Shown: one piece after another, positions 45,352 through 54,290 of the stretch | How positions within the stretch are numbered: the stretch's first letter is position 1 | Layout of the letters: each line of letters opens with the position of its first letter | Assembly (NCBI RefSeq): GCF_040958095.1 | Contig: NC_091233.1 | Coordinates: forward strand, 19,416,692 to 19,480,691 | DNA length: 64,000 nucleotides | Direction: 5' to 3' | Origin: Procambarus clarkii | Taxonomy: Eukaryota > Arthropoda > Malacostraca > Decapoda > Cambaridae | Notes under the pieces: generated by a model | The model's database searches: none | Told to the model about the DNA's origin: nothing | The model's input: the letters and a program-made list of their open reading frames with translations, nothing else | Made by a program: the position numbers and the translations under genes

Positions 45352-45530
45352 TTGACCAGACCACACACTAGAAGGTGAAGGGACGACGACGTTTCGGTCC
45401 GTCCTGTACCATTCTCAAGTCGATTGTGAGAATGGTCCAGGACGGACCGAAACGTCGTCGTCGTCCCTTCACCTTCTAGTGTGTGGTCTGGTCAACATAC
45501 TTTAGCCACGTTATTGTGACTCATCGCTCG
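45352..45530. mobile_element. Penelope-tail fold-back repeat, almost without spacer
   Basis: Left arm 45354-45425 (GACCAGACCACACACTAGAA) and right arm 45427-45498 (TTCTAGTGTGTGGTCTGGTC) meet with only a few bases between; the usual ACTTTAGCCACGTTATTGTG follows. Confidence 0.8.
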
Positions 45531-45629
45531 CTACAGGTGTTCTTATGCTTGAGGAATACAATGCTAAATGAGTGTCTCGTACCTGGTGACCTTGAAATGT
45601 GTGCATGTGTGTGTGTGTGTGTACTTACC
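45531..45629. other. Spacer with short (TG)n
   Basis: TG run at 45604-45622, directly before the LINE tail. Confidence 0.6.
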
Positions 45630-45725
45630 TAATTGTACTTACCTAATTGTGCTTGCGGGGGTTGAGCTCTGGCTCTTTGGTCCCGCCTCTCAACCGTCAA
45701 TCAACTGGTGTACAGATTCCTGAGC
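45630..45725 (-). mobile_element. 3' end of the young LINE, with 14-bp tail repeat
   Basis: On the - strand after the stop: GGCTCAGGAATCTGTACACC, TTGACGGTTGAGAGGCGGG, AGAGCCAGAGCTCAACCCCC, then AATTAGGTAAGTAC twice. Short tandem tails rather than poly(A) are typical of CR1/L2-group LINEs. Truncated copies of this end lie at 3405, 55365 and 63417. Confidence 0.8.
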
Positions 45726-48001
45726 CTATTGGGCTCTATCATATCTACATTTGAAACTGTGAATGGAGTCAGCCTCCACCACATCACTTCCTAATGCATT
45801 CCATTTGCTAACTACTCTGACACTGAAAAAGTTCTTTCTAACGTCTCTGTGGCTCATTTGGGTACTCAGCTTCCACCTGTGTCCCCTTGTTCGCGTCCCA
45901 CCAGTGTTGAAAAGTTCGTCCTTGTTTACCCGGTCGATTCCCCTGAGGATTTTGTAGGTTGTGATCATGTCCCCCCTTACTCTTCTGTCTTCCAGTGTCG
46001 TGAGGTGCATTTCCCGCAGCCTTTCCTCATAACTCATGCCTCTTAGTTCTGGGACTAGTCTAGTAGCATACCTTTGGACTTTTTCCAGCTTCGTCTTGTG
46101 CTTGACAAGGTACGGGCTCCATGCTGGGGCCGCATACTCCAGGATTGGTCTTACATATGTGGTGTACAAGATTCTGAATGATTCCTTACACAGGTTCCTG
46201 AACGCCGTTCTGATGTTAGCCAGCCTCGCATATGCCGCAGACGTTATTCTCTTTATGTGGGCTTCAGGAGACAGGTTTGGTGTGATATCAACTCCTAGAT
46301 CTTTCTCTCTGTCTGTTTCATTAAGTACTTCATCTCCTATTCTGTATCCTGTGCCTGGCCTCCTGTTTCCACTGCCTAGTTTCATTACTTTGCATTTACT
46401 CGGGTTGAACTTCAACAGCCATTTGTTGGACCATTCACTCAGTCTATCCAGGTCATCTTGTAGCCTCCTACTATCATCCTCTGTTTCAATCCTCCTCATA
46501 ATTTTTGCATCGTCGGCAAACATTGAGAGGAACGAATCTATACCCTCTGGGAGATCATTTACATATACCAGAAACAGTATAGGTCCAAGGACTGACCCCT
46601 GCGGGACTCCACTTGTGACGTCTCGCCAATCTGAGACCTCACCCCTCACACAGACTCGTTGTCTCCTGTTGCTTAGGTATTCCTCTATCCACCGGAGTAC
46701 CTTCCCTCTCACTCCAGCCTGCATCTCCAACTTTCGCACTAGCCTCTTGTGTGGCACTGTATCAAAGGCTTTCTGACAATCCAAAAATATGCAGTCTGCC
46801 CACCCTTCTCTTTCTTGCCTTATTTTTGTTGCCTGGTCGTAGAATTCAAGTAACCCTGTGAGGCAGGACCTGCCATCCCTGAACCCATGTTGATGCTGTG
46901 TTACAAAGTTCCTTCGCTCCAGATGCTCCACTAGTTTTTTTCGCACAATCTTCTCCATCAGCTTGCATGGTATGCAGGTTAGGGACACTGGCCTGTAGTT
47001 CAGTGCCTCCTGTCTATCCCCTTTCTTGTATATCGGGACTACGTTAGCTGCTTTCCAAGTATCTGGCAGTTCCCCTGTTGCCAGTGATTTGTTATACACT
47101 ATGGAGAGTGGTAGGCTCAGTTCTCTTGCTCCTTCCTTTAGAACCCAAGGGGAGATTCCATCTGGGCCTATAGCCTTCGTCACGTCCAACTCTAGTAAAC
47201 ACTTCCTTACTTCCCCACTGGTAATCTCAAACTCTTCCAGTGGTTCCTGGTTAGCTATTCCCTCACTTACCTCTGGAATTTCTCCTTGTTCTAAGGTGAA
47301 GACCTCCTGGAATTTCTTATTCAATTCCTCACACACTTCCTTGTCATTTGTAGTGAATCCTTCCGCCCCTATCCTTAATCTCATAACCTGTTCCTTTACT
47401 GTTGTTTTTCTCCTAATGTGGCTATGCAACAATTTAGGCTGAGTCTTTGCCTTGCTTGCGATGTCATTTTCGTATTGTCTTTCTGCCTCTCTTCTCATCC
47501 TGACATATTCATTCCTGGCATTCTGGTATCTTTCTCTGCTCTCCAGTGTCCTGTTATTCCTATAGTTTCTCCATGCCCTTTTACTTTGCTGCTTAGCTAG
47601 CCTACATCTTTGATTAAACCATGGGTTTCTCATCTTCATTTCTCTGTTTTCCTTTTGGACTGGGACAAACTTGTTTGCTGCGTCCTTGCACTTCTGCGTG
47701 ATGTAATCCATCATATCTTGGGCCGTCTTTCCCCTGAGCTCTGTTTCCCATGCTATATCTGTTAGGAATTTTCTTATCCCCTCATAGTTTCCCTTTCGGT
47801 ATGCTAACCTTTTGGTTTCGGTATCCCTCCTCGAGTTCAATAACCCTTCTTCAATCAAGTACTCAAACACCAGTACACTGTGGTCGCTCATTCCTACTGG
47901 GTCCTCAAAACCGATTTCTCTTATGTCGGAGTCGTTCAGAGTGAAGACTAGGTCGAGTCTCGCTGGTTCGTCATTGCCTCTCATCCTTGTGGGTTCTGAA
48001 A

Positions 48002-48002
<1 letters not shown>
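45726..48002 (-). CDS. Young CR1/Jockey-group LINE: undamaged reverse-transcriptase frame, 5' truncated
   Basis: A frame of about 757 codons without interruption runs from 48002 down to the stop at 45726. It starts inside the endonuclease (RLDLVFTLN, then GMSDHSVLVFEYL, whose SDH triad residues are kept). It continues through a basic linker (NPWFNQRCRLAKQQSKRAWR) to reverse transcriptase: SPWVLKEGA, NYRPVSLTCIPCKLMEKIV, HGFRDGRSC, IFLDCQKAFDTVPH, GVPQGSVLGPILF and the catalytic MFADDAKIMRR. It ends with a conserved C-terminal domain (RTRGHRWKLS, MSHRDVRKNFFSVRVVSKWN). All RT blocks look functional. The first two-thirds of the endonuclease is missing, so this copy cannot move by itself. The translation upstream of 48002 is His/Thr from the (TG)n array and is not part of the protein. 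Confidence 0.9.
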
Positions 48003-48032
<30 letters not shown>

Positions 48033-48073
48033 CATTTCTCTGCACGTGTGTGCGTGCGTCCTTGAATGCGTGC

Positions 48074-48127
<54 letters not shown>

Positions 48128-48141
48128 CCTTGAATGCGTGC

Positions 48142-48189
<48 letters not shown>

Positions 48190-48245
48190 ATTTCTCTGCA
48201 CGTGTGTGCGTGCGTCCTTGAATGCGTGCTTGTGTGTGTGTGTGT
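48003..48245. repeat. Compound minisatellite of (TG)n blocks
   Basis: (TG)n blocks at 48003-48032, 48078-48124, 48144-48188 and 48231-48245 alternate with CGTCCTTGAATGCGTGCTTG and CATTTCTCTGCACGTGTG spacers. It has replaced or joined the 5' end of the LINE. Confidence 0.9.
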
Positions 48246-48316
48246 TTCTACTTGTAGAGTTGAGTTTTAGCTCTTGAGTCCAGCCTTTCTAGCTACCGGG
48301 TATTGTTCTGCTTCAC
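48246..48316 (-). mobile_element. LINE 3'-end fragment, second family
   Basis: CTTGTAGAGTTGAGTTTTAG with CTCTTGAGTCCAGCC; related to 59876-59915 and 62440-62475. Confidence 0.45.
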
Positions 48317-48327
48317 CTCTATATATC

Positions 48328-48486
48328 TGATTGATTGATTAATGAAGATTAAGCCACTCAAAAGGTGGCACGGGCATGAATAGCCCGTAAGTGGTGGCCC
48401 TTTTGAGCCATTACCAGTATCAATAGATGATACTGGAGATCTGTGGAGGTGCGACTGTACCCTGCGTGACGGGAGATGTCTCCTAT
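48328..48486 (-). mobile_element. ~150-bp retroposon, double-hairpin family A, with 11-bp target duplication
   Basis: On the - strand: GGAGACATCTCCCGTCACGC start, GCGACC-like middle (CACCTCCACAGATCTCC), then ACGGGCTATTCATGCCCGTG (hairpin 1), CCACCTTTTGAGTGG (hairpin 2), TTAATCTTC and an (ATCA)n tail. It is flanked by CTCTATATATC at 48317-48327 and 48487-48497. It has no tRNA-like head. Confidence 0.85.
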
Positions 48487-48497
48487 CTCTATATATC

Positions 48498-48646
48498 CCT
48501 ATATAATGCTATAAATAATCCCGACTAATCTATATTACCTTGGGGGTTTACCTTAAGGTGGTTCCGAGAATCAATGACCTCTTGGCCCGGTCTCTGATCC
48601 CCGTTCCCAGCATCTTGGGGGGGGGGGAGGGGTTAGGTTAGACTTT
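48498..48646. other. No recognised feature
   Basis: Spacer ending in a G run (48617-48625). Confidence 0.5.
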
Positions 48647-48985
48647 ACGGGGACAGGAAGCCTGGTTTGCTTGGCTTGTCAAGACCTCCTTAGACCAGTG
48701 ACTTGCTTTCCACGACAGTTGCCCAAGTCTCGAGTATCAGTTGACTGCAAGGTGAACAGAGGCATTAGGCGTAAGAAAACATCATGCTCTCACGGAGACA
48801 TCTCCCGTCACGCAGGGTGCAGTCGCACCTCCACAGATCTCCAGTATCATCTATTGATACTGGTAATGGCTCAAAAGGGCCACCACCACTTTCGGGCTAT
48901 TCATGCCCGTGCCACCTTTTGGGTGGCTTAATCTTCATCATCAATCATGCTCTGCCTGGGAATCGAACCCGCCACCATTAGGTTT
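48647..48985 (-). mobile_element. SINE family 5, interrupted by another retroposon
   Basis: The tail (CGGGGACAGGAAGCCTGG in + orientation) and body run to 48791. After the inserted element at 48792-48943 the head resumes with TGCCTGGGAATCGAACCCG (B-box) to about 48985. Confidence 0.75.
48792..48943 (+). mobile_element. ~150-bp retroposon, family A, nested, with 10-bp target duplication
   Basis: CGGAGACATCTCCCGTCACG to CTTAATCTTCATCATCA, with TCGGGCTATTCATGCCCGTG and GCCACCTTTTGGGTGGC. It is flanked by ATCATGCTCT at 48782-48791 and 48944-48953. It lies in opposite orientation to 48328-48486, about 300 bp away, and each copy has its own duplication. Confidence 0.88.
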
Positions 48986-49134
48986 CCAGCCATGTTACTT
49001 AATCCTTCAGTTTTCTCTTTCAATCGTTGTTTATTTGTCGGTATCACGTAAGTCTTTTATGTAGTCATGTTACATTTTTCCCTCTTATGTGTCACTGTAA
49101 ACTCCCCGTAAGTTTGAAGAGTTTACAGTGTATT
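48986..49134. other. No recognised feature
   Basis: Short spacer. Confidence 0.5.
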
Positions 49135-49235
49135 ACATAATGTATACTTTGCGGGGTAGAGATAGCCTAAGCTACTCTATCCCTTTGAGATGCATTTCTT
49201 TCTTGTCTCAATAAACATACTTCAACTTGGACTAG
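49135..49235 (+). repeat. Short interspersed repeat carrying AATAAA, copy 2
   Basis: GCGGGGTAGAGATAGCCTAA, CTACTCTATCCCTTTG and CTCAATAAACATACTTCAA; same layout as 2262-2342. Confidence 0.6.
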
Positions 49236-50375
49236 ATGTATACTTATACAGTGTATTATACAGACTAGTATTATAATACAGACTGATACATTATACAGAC
49301 TAGTATTATACAGTGTGTACAATACTTACACAGTGTGAATAAGTATTACACCCATACAAAACAACTATAATATCTCCCCTAACACAACAGCAAGAGCCAC
49401 TATTAAAACCACCACAACGGTCTCTGTATCCCACTATATTTACCTTGTGTTATCTCACAGAATGATAAAAATAGCCGCCTTGAAGGAGTGTTATGAATGA
49501 TAGATGGACGAGGCTGCTTCATCATCCCGTCAAGGTCGGCGCCTTGCATGACTAGGCTACGAGGTGCTAATATTATCGCACTTATGGCTCCTGAGTTCCT
49601 GAGGCGGGACCCAAGAGCCGAAGCTCAACTCCCGCAAGCACAAGGTGAGTATCAGCTATTTTGTTCACACAAAGCCTAGTTTGTGGTAATATTATCGCAT
49701 ATTACTATATTTAACTATATTTATATACACATATTTAACTATAATTATACACACGTATAATTATATGTTATTTTAGTATAGTTGACTGTGTGTTTATCTG
49801 AAGTTCGATCCCGTTGTATAGCTTTAATATTTTCAGTTATATGACGCTGTGAAAATTCACAGTTTCAAGGAACTGTGAAAAAATAGCCGTAGGAACTGTA
49901 AAAAAGGTAGGAACTGTGAAAAAAATAGCTGTAGGAATTGTGAAAAAATAGCTGTAGGAACTGTGAAAAAGGTAGGAATTGTGAAAAAAAATAGCTGTAT
50001 TTCTTAACTTTACCACTTTAACTATAAACCGTAAGTCATTAAATAGTATACATATACAGCCTATACTCCAAGAACAATGATATACATAAATTCACGAATA
50101 AAGCTTCTCAATCTAATATACCAAACCGAACTTTCTAACCAACACACGCTAAGCTAAGCCCCCAATATTCCTGACCCCTTGAGAGGACGCGACATATCTT
50201 GTAGACTATTAAAGGCGATATGGGAGCGAAAATCGATGGATACAATAGGTCAGTGAGGCAAGCCTAGTATACAGCTGTTACGCGGTCAATACTCCTGCCG
50301 GAATTGCTTATTTTGAGTGAGAGAGGGGGGCGGGGGGTAGATGTATGTTATAGCCATGAGGTATAATGACCGTAA
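49236..50375. other. No gene; small tandem repeats
   Basis: 49240-49330: ATTATACAGACTAGT-type repeats. 49868-50000: GTAGGAACTGTGAAAAAATAG-type units of 20-23 bp, irregular. Otherwise AT-rich, then mixed sequence. Confidence 0.55.
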
Positions 50376-50690
50376 TGAGGTGAGAGAGAGTAGGCGATAA
50401 TGAGAGAGAGGGAGAGAGAGAGTGGGCGATAATGAGAGTGAGAGAGCGATAATGTGTGAGAGAGAGCGCTATAATGAGAGTTAGAGCGCGATGATGAAAG
50501 TGAAAGCTAGAGAGCGCTTGATAATGAGAGGGAGAGCGGGGTAATGAGAGAGAGCGCTATAGAGTGTGAGAGTGAGAGAGAGCTCTATAATGAGAGTGAG
50601 AGCGAGAGAGCGCGCTATAATGAGAGTGAGCAAGACAGAGAGCGCTATAATGAGAGAGAGTGAGAGTGAGAGAGAGCAGGGTAATGCCTG
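50376..50690. promoter_or_regulatory. GAGA-rich tract upstream of the CpG segment
   Basis: More than 300 bp of GAGAG words, partly organised as units like GAGAGCGCTATAATGAGAGTG repeated every 24-30 bp with drift. In arthropods GAGAG clusters bind GAGA factor and, in some cases, pipsqueak proteins, and often sit in promoters or Polycomb elements. A plain microsatellite is the alternative; the position about 0.5-0.8 kb before the CpG-rich segment is what suggests regulation. Confidence 0.45.
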
Positions 50691-51003
50691 GCTCAGCAGC
50701 ATGTTGGCCTCATAGTAGATGTGTGGTGCCGGTTCGATGTTTTGAACGAACACCACCACCACATTTTCTCACAACCTTCGTCCATTCCCACCAACCATAG
50801 TCCATCCCCCATACCCCCTTAAACCATCAATACAACCCAATACAAAATACACCAAACTATCCCCCTCCCTCAATACATCAACCCCCACACCAACATATAT
50901 GTAGACAACTACATATATGGCTGTAAATATGTAATATATATATATATCTGGCAACTCTGGCGCTTCCAGCTGCAGTTCGCTCATCCAGGAAACGTTCCAG
51001 ACA

Positions 51004-51017
51004 CCGCCAGATGGCAG
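51004..51017 (+). promoter_or_regulatory. CTCF-like site
   Basis: CCGCCAGATGGCAG fits the CTCF core CCASYAGRKGGCRS at 13 of 14 positions. It lies about 170 bp upstream of the CpG-rich segment. Prediction only. Confidence 0.4.
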
Positions 51018-51169
51018 ACTTGAAGTAGCATCCCCGTTGCAATTGATCACCGGCAGGCGATATGATGAATGATCTTGATCAACTCCCCGGGATTGAAGAT
51101 CCCCGAGGGTTGATTGAGCGAAGGAGGGAGGAGGAATAAGGAGATAAATAAAGGGAGAGGGAGAATGGG

Positions 51170-51592
51170 TGTGTAGGTGTGTGCGCGCGCGCGGGTAAAG
51201 AGGGAGAAGGTGGAGCCCGCGCGCGCCGCGGCAAGTCGCCATGACCGCTGGCGAGGCGAAGACGTGTCGCTTCTGGTCGCTATTTCTACCGTTTGCGTGC
51301 GGGGAGTGAAGGGCATTGGGGCTAGAAACCCCCTACTGGTCCACCCGCGTGCCCCCGGTAGCCGCACGCGCGTGCGGCGGCCAGTTTGAGTGCATTTTCG
51401 AGTGAAAAACCCACCCCCCGACCGGAGAGTCGTTCGGTCGATCGAGAGAGTGTTTTGGTGTCTTTTTGGACCGCGTTAACGACCGCACTGCTTGTTAAAG
51501 CGGTGCCATTGGCACCGTGGAAGCCCAGTGCCAAGTCGCCATCCGCCAGGTGTGGATACACCGGGCCCGCAAGATGCCAGTCCGGAAGCAAG
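51170..51592 (+). promoter_or_regulatory. CpG-rich promoter region and first exon of a rightward gene
   Basis: This is the only sharply GC- and CpG-rich block of the window (GCGCGCGCGCGGG, CCCGCGCGCGCCGCGG, GCACGCGCGTGCGGCGG). It holds a short upstream frame (ATG at 51241, 20 codons) and ends with a coding start and a strong donor (AAGCAAG|GTGAGTAT). In AT-rich arthropod DNA such a block normally marks the promoter and 5' untranslated part of a housekeeping or developmental gene. The transcription start cannot be fixed. Confidence 0.55.
51574..51592 (+). CDS. Putative first coding exon, MPVRKQ…
   Basis: ATG at 51574 has an A at -3 and G at -1. Six codons give M-P-V-R-K-Q, then one base before the donor GTGAGTAT, so the intron is phase 1. 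No following exon was recognised up to 64000, which suggests a long first intron. The start resembles, loosely, the (M)SRRKQ start of the FOG, SALL, BCL11 and ZNF423/521 zinc-finger regulators, where RRKQ-x-x-P recruits the NuRD complex and the first exon is short. With six residues this is only a hypothesis. Confidence 0.35.
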
Positions 51593-51824
51593 GTGAGTAT
51601 ATGAGGAACGCCTGCACTCAAAGGCCGTTCGTTATATCGAGGCTCGTTAGAGAGGGGGCAGGAAGCCCCCCCTGCCCCCCCCCTCAGCTGGTGTCATCCA
51701 CCTTAACATTCTCTCTACTTTATTTACATATTTTTCTGGCCCCTCCTAGCCGTTCCCAGAGTGCCACTTGGCACTCCTGTAACTCTGGATTGGGACGGGC
51801 ATGTGACACTTAAGTGCCATTGGC
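51593..51824. other. Start of the putative first intron
   Basis: G/C-run-rich (51655-51685), with TGCCACTTGGCACTCC and TTGGCACTCC palindromic words leading into the minisatellite. Confidence 0.5.
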
Positions 51825-52255
51825 CTGGATGGCAGTGCCAATGGCCTGGCTGCTGGATGGCACTGCCATTAGCCTGGCTGCTATCTGACAGTGCCATTGA
51901 CCTAGCTGCTATCTGACAGTGCCATTGACCTAGCTGCTATCTGACAGTGCCAATGGCCTAGCTGCTATCTGACAGTGCCAATGGCCTAGCTGCTATCTGA
52001 CAGTGCCAATGGCCTAGCTGCTATCTGACAGTGCCAATGGCCTGGCAGCTATCTGACAGTGCCAATGGCCTGGCAGCTATCTGACAGTGCCATTAGCCTG
52101 GCTGCTATCTGACAGTGCCATTGACCTAGCTGCTATCTGACAGTGCCATTGGCCTGGCTGCTATCTGACAGTGCCATTAGCCTAGCAGCTATCTGACAGT
52201 GCCATTGGCCTGGCAGCTATCTGACAGTATCATTGGCCTAGCTGCTATCTGACAG
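51825..52255. repeat. 28-bp minisatellite carrying CCAAT/ATTGG boxes, ~16 units
   Basis: CTATCTGACAGTGCCA(A/T)TGG and CCTAGCTGCT make the unit. Counting along it there are sixteen copies of the CCAWTRRCC core: six have CCAATGG on the + strand, and four have CATTGG, i.e. CCAATG on the - strand. The units are of high identity, so expansion was recent. Confidence 0.9.
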
Positions 52256-53139
52256 TAGACATTTTTCTCTAAATATTCTTAGTCTTATACCCAGTTCCTA
52301 TAATATTAATCAACTCATTAGGTTAATCAAGGTTAACTAAGCTAAGAATGTCATTAATTAGCGCAACAGCTGTATTTGTATTGTATAAATGTATTAGCAC
52401 ACACTTGGCAATCATCTTTTAAATATTAAATCTTCCCATTTTTATTCTAATCGGATTTAAGCAAATCTGAAATATATATAATTTCAAAATAGGCAAGAAT
52501 GAGGTATATTGTATTGGTAATACAAAATACAGTGGTTTGGGTGGATAGGTAATCGATCCAATGATAATATTGTTATAGTTGTGTAAAAGATAGTTGTGTA
52601 AATATATATAAAATTTTTACAAATGTAAGAATTTGATGGCCCATTCAAAATAAATGGGTAAAATAGACTAGTCTATTGTAGCTTCTGTTGTAGCCTCCAT
52701 TGTAGTCTCTATTGTAGTCTCTATTGTAGTCTATTGTAGCAGTTAAAGTACCTTAACTTAACAGATTATCAACTATTTACTCTGATGTAGAAAATTGTAA
52801 AGATAATCTACAATTATAAAAAAAATATAAATGTACTATTGAATTAACTCATGCCTTTTATGCATATTTTTTTTGGGGGGGGGGACAGTGGTAAATATAA
52901 TTGACAGAATACCAAAAAAAAATCTTTATAATATATTAAATCAGTTTACCACCAGCCGGTATCCTTACTGAGTGCTTCAAAGTTGAAGCAGCCTGCACAG
53001 AATTGCTAATCTGAAACTGTGTGGTCATTGTACGACAAAAATATTGGCAAACTTAGGAGTAATTAGTTGGGTTAATTATTTGGGAGAGGAATAGCGTGGA
53101 CGGTGGTTAATTCTTGACCTTGGTAGAGGAGGGAATGAT
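52256..53139. other. No recognised gene
   Basis: AT-rich. GTAGTCTCTATT-type short repeats at 52675-52740; G run at 52873-52884. Confidence 0.5.
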
Positions 53140-54290
53140 TAACTATAACGGGGTTGTGTGTGGTGTGTGTGGGTGGTGGCTGTAGTGGTGGTGGTTGTGG
53201 TGGTGGTGTGTGGGGGGGGGGGTGGTGGCTGTGGTGGGTGTGTGTGGTGGTTGTGGTGGGTGTGTGGGAGTGGTGGTGGTTGTGGTGGTGGTGTGTGGGA
53301 GTGGTGGTGGTGTGTGGGAGTGGTGGTGGTGGTGGTGTGTGGGAGTGGTGGTGGATGTGGTGGTGTGTGGCTGTGGTGGTGTGTGGCTGTGGTGGTGTGT
53401 GGGTGGTGGTGGTGGTGGTGGCGGCTGTGGTGGTGGTGGCTGTGGTGGTGTGTGGGTGGTGTGTGGGTGGTGGCTGTGGTGGTGTGTGGGTGGTGGCTGT
53501 GGTGGTGTGTGGGTGTGGGTGGTGGCTGTGGCGGTGTGTGTGGGTGGTGGCTGTGGTGGTGTGTGGGTGGTGGTGTGTGGGTGGTGGCTGTGGTGGTGTG
53601 TGGGTGTGGGTGGTGGCTGTGGCGGTGTGTGGGTGTGGGTGGTGGCTGTGGCGGTGTGTGTGGGTGGTGGCTGTGGTGGTGTGTGGGTGTGGGTGGTGGC
53701 TGTGGCGGTGTGTGTGGGTGGTGGCTGTGGTGGTGTGTGGGTGGTGGTGTGTGGGTGGTGGCTGTGGTGGTGTGTGGGTGTGGGTGGTGGCTGTGGCGGT
53801 GTGTGGGTGTGGGTGGTGGCTGTGGCGGTGTGTGTGGGTGGTGGCTGTGGTGGTGTGTGGGTGTGGGTGGTGGCTGTGGCGGTGTGTGTGGGTGGTGGCT
53901 GTGGCGGTGTGTGTGGGTGGTGGCTGTGGTGGTGTGTGGGTGGTGGCTGTGGTGGTTGTGGGTGGTGGCTGTGGTGGTGTGTGGGTGTGGGTGGTGGCTG
54001 TGGCGGTGTGGGTGGTGGCTGTGGCGGTGTGGGTGGTGGCTGTGGCGGTGTGGGTGGTGGCTGTGGCGGTGTGGGTGGTGGCTGTGTGGGTGGTGGCTGT
54101 GGTGGTGTGTGGGTGTGGGTGGTGGCTGTGGCGGTGTGTGTGGGTGGTGGCTGTGTGTGGTGTGGTGTGTGGGGGTGGTGGCTGTGTGTGGTGTGGTGTG
54201 TGGGGGTGGTGGCTGTGATGGTGGTGGCTGTGTGTGGTGGTGTGTGTATGGGTGGTGGCTGTGATGGTGTGTGATGGCTGCGATAATGTG
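53140..54290. repeat. GT-rich minisatellite, ~1.15 kb
   Basis: Units built from GGTGGTGGCTGTGG and GTGTGTGGGTGTGG, 21-40 bp, with a higher-order block of about 190 bp repeated at 53570-53900. One strand is almost free of A and C, so every frame on both strands lacks stops for hundreds of codons (Val/Gly/Trp/Cys or His/Pro/Thr). None is a gene. The G-rich strand has many GG and GGG runs and might form quadruplexes. Confidence 0.95.

Noticed and set aside
45763..47442. Plus-strand frames of 60-250 codons opposite the LINE
   Set aside because: They are antisense to the intact reverse-transcriptase frame and show no protein pattern.
48003..48191. His/Thr N-terminus of the LINE protein
   Set aside because: It is coded by the (TG)n array fused to the truncated LINE, not by the element.
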